Shown here: piece after piece, positions 33,684-36,900 of the stretch
Layout: the number at the start of each line of letters is the position of its first letter
Numbering within the stretch: position 1 is the first letter of the stretch
NCBI GenBank assembly: GCA_017432485.1
Contig: JAFRJB010000056.1
Location: forward strand, 1 to 36,900
Length of the DNA: 36,900 nucleotides
Source: Clostridia bacterium
Lineage (GTDB): Bacteria > Bacillota > Clostridia > Oscillospirales > Acutalibacteraceae
Reading direction: 5' to 3'
The notes under the pieces: generated by a model
Seen by the model: only the letters and a program-made list of their open reading frames with translations
What the model was told of the DNA's origin: nothing
Databases searched by the model: none
Made by a program: the position numbers and the translations under genes

Positions 33684-35423
33684 ATGGCACTAGACGGATT
33701 GTTTCTTTCGCAGCTTGTCGGTGAATTGTCGGCACAGCTGCTTAATACTCGCGTTGAAAAAATATACCAGCCCTCGAAAGAAGAGCTGGTATTTGTTATG
33801 CGCACAAGGCAGGGCGTGAAGAAACTGTACTTAAATTGCCGGGCAGACAGCGCCCGTGTGCATTTGACCGAGCAAAGTTTTATCAATCCCGCTAATCCGC
33901 CGATGCTTTGTATGCTTTTGAGAAAAAAGTTTACTTCAGCTTGGTTAGATGCGATTGAGCAAGCCGGGTTTGAAAGAATCGTGCGCTTTCGCTTTACAGC
34001 GCTCAATGATTTTGGTGAGCGAGTTGCATTAAGCATTGTTTGCGAAATTATGGGCAGGTACTCGAATATCATTTTTTTGGATGAAAATGATGTTATTATT
34101 GACAGTGTGAAGCGCGTGGGGCATTCAAAGTCCGGTGTCAGGGAGATATTGCCCGGTATGGATTATGTGATGCCGCCGGCACAAGATAAATGCAACCTTT
34201 TGAACACAGAAGCTGAAGTAATCATTGATAAAATCCGCGAAAACAAAAATGCACTGCTTTCTAAAAGCATTTTAAAAACCATGCAGGGCATTTCACCGCT
34301 TCGCTGCATGGAAGTTGCGCTGGAAGCCTATGGCGAAGAAAAGGCTGTTTATGAAATCGCAGAAAATACTGCGCCTTTAGCGCAGGCACTGGAGCATTTA
34401 AAAGAGTTGCTCAATAAAACTCCCGCGCCTTGTATGGTCAGTGATGAGAATAAAGCGATTGCTTTCTCGTTTTGCGATATTTTGCAATACGGCGATTTGT
34501 GCCGCAAGCAATACTTTTCGTCGCTTTCGGAATTGTTGGACACATATTATGAAAACCGCTTAAATACCATTAAGCGCAATGCTTCCGGCGGCGAGCTGTT
34601 AAAGCTCATTGTCGGTAATATCGATAAGATTTCGCGCAAATTGTCACTGCAAAAAAAAGAACTTGCCGAGAGTGAAGATAATGAAAAGTATAAACTATAT
34701 GGCGAGCTCATCAATGCAAACCTGCATACGCTTGAAAATAACGTTTCGCGCTATGAAATACTCAATTACTATACCGGTGAAACGCTTGAAATAGAGGCGG
34801 ATATTCGCCTGACACCGGCACAGAATGCGGCGCGATATTATAAAGAATACCGTAAGCGACAAAATGCGCAGACCTTTATTCGCGAGCAAATTGAAATCGG
34901 CGAGCAGCAATTAGAATATCTTGAAAGTGTTCTTGATATTTTGGAGCGCGCCGAAACACCCGAAGAAATTGCCGCGCTTAAAACAGAATTGGCAGCACAA
35001 GGGTATTTAAAAAAGAAAACTTCCAAGCGAGAGAAGGCACCGAAAGAATTGCTGCCTTTATTATTCCAAACAAGCGGCGGATTTAGCGTTAAAGTGGGGA
35101 GAAATAATCTTTCCAACGATAAACTGACATTTAAAACGGCAGGCGGAAACGATATTTGGTTCCACACCAAAGAAGTGCACGGCTCACACACTGTTTTGTT
35201 TACAAACGGGCGCGATGTCCCGCAAGAGGATTTGGTCGAAGCGGCAGGTATTGGTGCTTACTACTCTAAAGCAAGAGAATCTTCGAATGTGGCAGTCGAC
35301 TACTGCCGCATCAAATTTGTCAAGCGCCAACCGGGCGGTATACCGGGCAGGGTGTTTTATATCGATTATAAAACGCTTTATGTCAATCCCGATAAAGAGA
35401 TGGTGGAAAAGTTAAAAAAATAA
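33684..35423 (+). CDS. rqcH: RqcH/NFACT family ribosome quality-control protein
   Basis: RqcH binds obstructed 50S-peptidyl-tRNA complexes and recruits tRNA-Ala to add C-terminal alanine tails as degradation tags. It was earlier called fibronectin-binding FbpA. The 579-residue protein has NFACT-N (1-about 175), a helix-hairpin-helix region, a coiled coil (about 300-440; KISRKLSLQKKELAESED) and C-terminal NFACT-R (SGGFSVKVGRNN, NDIWFHTKEVHGSH, GAYYSKARESSNVAVDY). The position equivalent to the conserved Asp97-Arg98 pair reads Glu97-Arg98 (GFERIV). It starts two bases after the Nif3 stop without a clear Shine-Dalgarno, so translation is probably by re-initiation. Confidence 0.93.
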   Translation: MALDGLFLSQLVGELSAQLLNTRVEKIYQPSKEELVFVMRTRQGVKKLYLNCRADSARVHLTEQSFINPANPPMLCMLLRKKFTSAWLDAIEQAGFERIVRFRFTALNDFGERVALSIVCEIMGRYSNIIFLDENDVIIDSVKRVGHSKSGVREILPGMDYVMPPAQDKCNLLNTEAEVIIDKIRENKNALLSKSILKTMQGISPLRCMEVALEAYGEEKAVYEIAENTAPLAQALEHLKELLNKTPAPCMVSDENKAIAFSFCDILQYGDLCRKQYFSSLSELLDTYYENRLNTIKRNASGGELLKLIVGNIDKISRKLSLQKKELAESEDNEKYKLYGELINANLHTLENNVSRYEILNYYTGETLEIEADIRLTPAQNAARYYKEYRKRQNAQTFIREQIEIGEQQLEYLESVLDILERAETPEEIAALKTELAAQGYLKKKTSKREKAPKELLPLLFQTSGGFSVKVGRNNLSNDKLTFKTAGGNDIWFHTKEVHGSHTVLFTNGRDVPQEDLVEAAGIGAYYSKARESSNVAVDYCRIKFVKRQPGGIPGRVFYIDYKTLYVNPDKEMVEKLKK

Positions 35424-35450
35424 GAGGAAGCATCAGAGCTTCCTCTATTT
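35421..35450. terminator. Bidirectional terminator between rqcH and the SEDS gene
   Basis: A 9-bp stem (35423-35431 with 35438-35446) is followed by ATTTCTTT on the plus strand and, on the minus strand, by TATTTTTTT. It is stronger for the minus-strand gene. Confidence 0.82.
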
Positions 35451-35452
35451 CT

Positions 35453-36643
35453 TTAGGTAAATTTAATGACATTGGCAGGAGAAAACGCATATTCATCAGC
35501 TTTTTTCGATTGTCGGTAGACACTCATCACAACCCCTATTGCCAGATACACGGCTAAGTTGGAAGAACCGCCGGCACTAAAGAAGGGGAGCGTGATACCG
35601 ATAACCGGTAACAGGCGCAGGCACATACCGACATTGATCAATGTCTGCCCGATAATCATAGAAGCAATACCCATATCGATGAAATAGCCGTGCCCATCTT
35701 TAGCGGTTTTGGAATTATACATAATCTTAATAACAATAATGGCAATAATGCCGATAACGGCAATCGCGCCTAAAAAGCCGAGTTCTTCACCGGAAACGGA
35801 AAGAATCATATCATTTTTGGCTTCCGGAATAGCGGCGCTTTGCACATAAGTACCGTTAAACAACCCTTTGCCGGTGACCTTGCCGGAACCGATGGCGTTA
35901 ATTGCTTGGTTTTGCTGGTAGGCGGCATCGCGCGCATATTCTTCCGCATCGTAGTAAATCAGCGCCAAAAATCTGCTCTTTTGGAAATCCTTAATCAAGC
36001 CGGTCGACCAGGCAAGGGGAAGAGCCGCCGCTACGCCGAGTCCGCCGACTAAGAAGTAGCTCCAGTGTAACCCGGCTGCGATAAGCATACCTAATACAAT
36101 TAAACCGAACACGAGGGCAGAACCGTCGTCACCCGTGATAATAACCAATCCGATGGGAACAATCGCGTGGACACCCAATAATAAGACATTCTTAATGGAA
36201 TTGATGCTGTCTTTTACGGCATCTAAATGTACGGCGAAGGTAATCACAAACGCAAGTTTTACTACTTCAGAGGGTTGGAAATAGAAGGAATCCGTGATTT
36301 TAAGCCAACATCTTGAGTCTTGCCTGGCATCGGGGGCAACGCCGAAAAAGATGGTAATGACCATCAAAATCAAGCCCGCTGCACCGATTACCCAAAAGAA
36401 TTTCACAAAATACTCATAATTAAAATAAGAAAGGATGATGGCGCCGATAATGCCGATAGGCACAGCCACAGCCATCGATTTGAATTCGGAAGAAATCAGT
36501 TGCCCTTCCACAAGTGTGTTTTTGGTGGCGCTGTATACAAGAAGCATACCGTAGGTGGAAGCGACCAAACACAAAAACAGCAAAAACAAATCGGTTTGCT
36601 TAAAGGCGACCGCTATTCTGTTTGCAAAACTTTTTTCGTTCAT
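35453..36643 (-). CDS. rodA: SEDS peptidoglycan glycosyltransferase, RodA/FtsW family
   Basis: SEDS proteins polymerise lipid II into glycan strands with a partner class B PBP. The 396-residue protein has about ten membrane helices, FQPSEVVKLAF after TM3, the large loop with NAIGSGKVTGKGLFNGT, the catalytic-Asp segment EAKNDMILSVSGEELG, and the final LPVIGITLPFFSAGGSS. The loop and length favour RodA (elongation) over FtsW, but SpoVE or FtsW roles cannot be excluded, and the usual QPDLGTA segment reads GDDGSA. TAAGGAT precedes the ATG. A TTGCAA-N17-TATAAT promoter lies upstream. No PBP2 or mre gene is adjacent. Confidence 0.85.
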   Translation of the reverse strand: MNEKSFANRIAVAFKQTDLFLLFLCLVASTYGMLLVYSATKNTLVEGQLISSEFKSMAVAVPIGIIGAIILSYFNYEYFVKFFWVIGAAGLILMVITIFFGVAPDARQDSRCWLKITDSFYFQPSEVVKLAFVITFAVHLDAVKDSINSIKNVLLLGVHAIVPIGLVIITGDDGSALVFGLIVLGMLIAAGLHWSYFLVGGLGVAAALPLAWSTGLIKDFQKSRFLALIYYDAEEYARDAAYQQNQAINAIGSGKVTGKGLFNGTYVQSAAIPEAKNDMILSVSGEELGFLGAIAVIGIIAIIVIKIMYNSKTAKDGHGYFIDMGIASMIIGQTLINVGMCLRLLPVIGITLPFFSAGGSSNLAVYLAIGVVMSVYRQSKKADEYAFSPANVIKFT

Positions 36644-36673
36644 ATAACATCCTTAAGTTTTATCTAAATTTTT

Positions 36674-36702
36674 ATTATAAATAGTCGCTTGCCGATTTGC
36701 AA
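36674..36702 (-). promoter_or_regulatory. Sigma-A-type promoter for the SEDS gene
   Basis: On the minus strand TTGCAA (36702-36697) and TATAAT (36679-36674) are 17 bases apart, about 30 bases before the start codon. Confidence 0.78.
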
Positions 36703-36796
36703 TGCTTTTTGTCATTCGTAAACAATTTGTAACACAAATAAGGATTTGGCGAGGTCTACGAGTAAAAAGTTTTCATTGATTTCAACCGACTTTTCT

Positions 36797-36848
36797 ACCC
36801 CTCAGTCGCGCCAATCGCGCGCCAGCTCCCCTCGTCAAGGGGAGCCGA
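36797..36848. repeat. Interspersed palindromic (REP-like) element
   Basis: A CCCCTCAGTCGCGCC opening, a short GC-rich inverted repeat around AATC (36806-36822), and an 8-bp hairpin gctcccct/aggggagc (36825-36832 with 36838-36845) form a compact double-hairpin unit. From memory, units of the type ctcagtc...cagctcccct...aggggagcc are scattered in intergenic DNA of many gut Clostridia. Only one copy is in this window. The stretch 36849-36900 shows nothing recognisable. Confidence 0.6.
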
Positions 36849-36900
36849 GAAGCGGTTAAGAAGAAACGGTCAATTCACTTGGATTGTTTTGTTTGCTCCG

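Overview
The window looks like chromosomal core-genome sequence from a low-to-moderate GC, endospore-forming Firmicute of the class Clostridia, plausibly an uncultured gut Oscillospirales-type bacterium. Reasons: a spoIIGA-sigE sporulation pair, GTP-type PEP carboxykinase, a short ProRS, a DUF4364 protein, a T-box-controlled alaS, a purine-PRT/comEC/holA run, a secreted protein with a dockerin-like end, and sigma-A promoters of TTGxxx-N17-TATAAT type. Taxonomy is an inference from gene content; no rRNA is present. I see no prophage, insertion sequence, CRISPR array, tRNA or rRNA gene.

Layout. 1-5068: hairpin-rich repeat, coaX-panT (minus), then mscL and an alpha/beta hydrolase (plus), a bidirectional terminator, and dusB-GDPD (minus). 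5204-11159: polA-rimI-tsaD with ATGA overlaps, then pckG alone. 11160-13448: a 0.5 kb AT-rich gap, proS, and a small acyl-carrier-like protein lacking the carrier serine (both minus). 13449-18304: a promoter-rich gap and a 1492-residue secreted protein. 18525-21611: nagA and asnB, each with its own terminator. 21649-25544: DUF4364 gene (minus) divergent from T-box-alaS-HIT. 25634-30633: an APRT-like protein, comEC, holA, an RNase M5-like Toprim protein and a cyclophilin. 30684-35423: spoIIGA-sigE, trmK-nif3 and rqcH. 35453-36643: rodA/ftsW-like SEDS gene (minus), followed by an interspersed palindromic repeat at the right edge.

Functionally the window is mostly housekeeping: coenzyme A supply (panT, coaX), tRNA maturation and charging (dusB, tsaD, trmK, proS, alaS), DNA synthesis and repair (polA, holA), ribosome rescue (rqcH), wall synthesis (SEDS protein, nagA for amino-sugar recycling), anaplerosis (pckG) and mother-cell sporulation control (spoIIGA processes pro-sigma-E).

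No clearly new multi-gene system stands out. The best leads are small: the serine-less ACP-like protein next to proS; a ComEC whose C-terminal metallo-beta-lactamase-like domain has lost its metal-binding motif; a spoIIGA promoter with an exact 0A box, 22-bp spacing and an apparently leaderless start; an SD-sequestering hairpin before trmK; and the uncharacterised giant secreted protein with its structured 5' leader.
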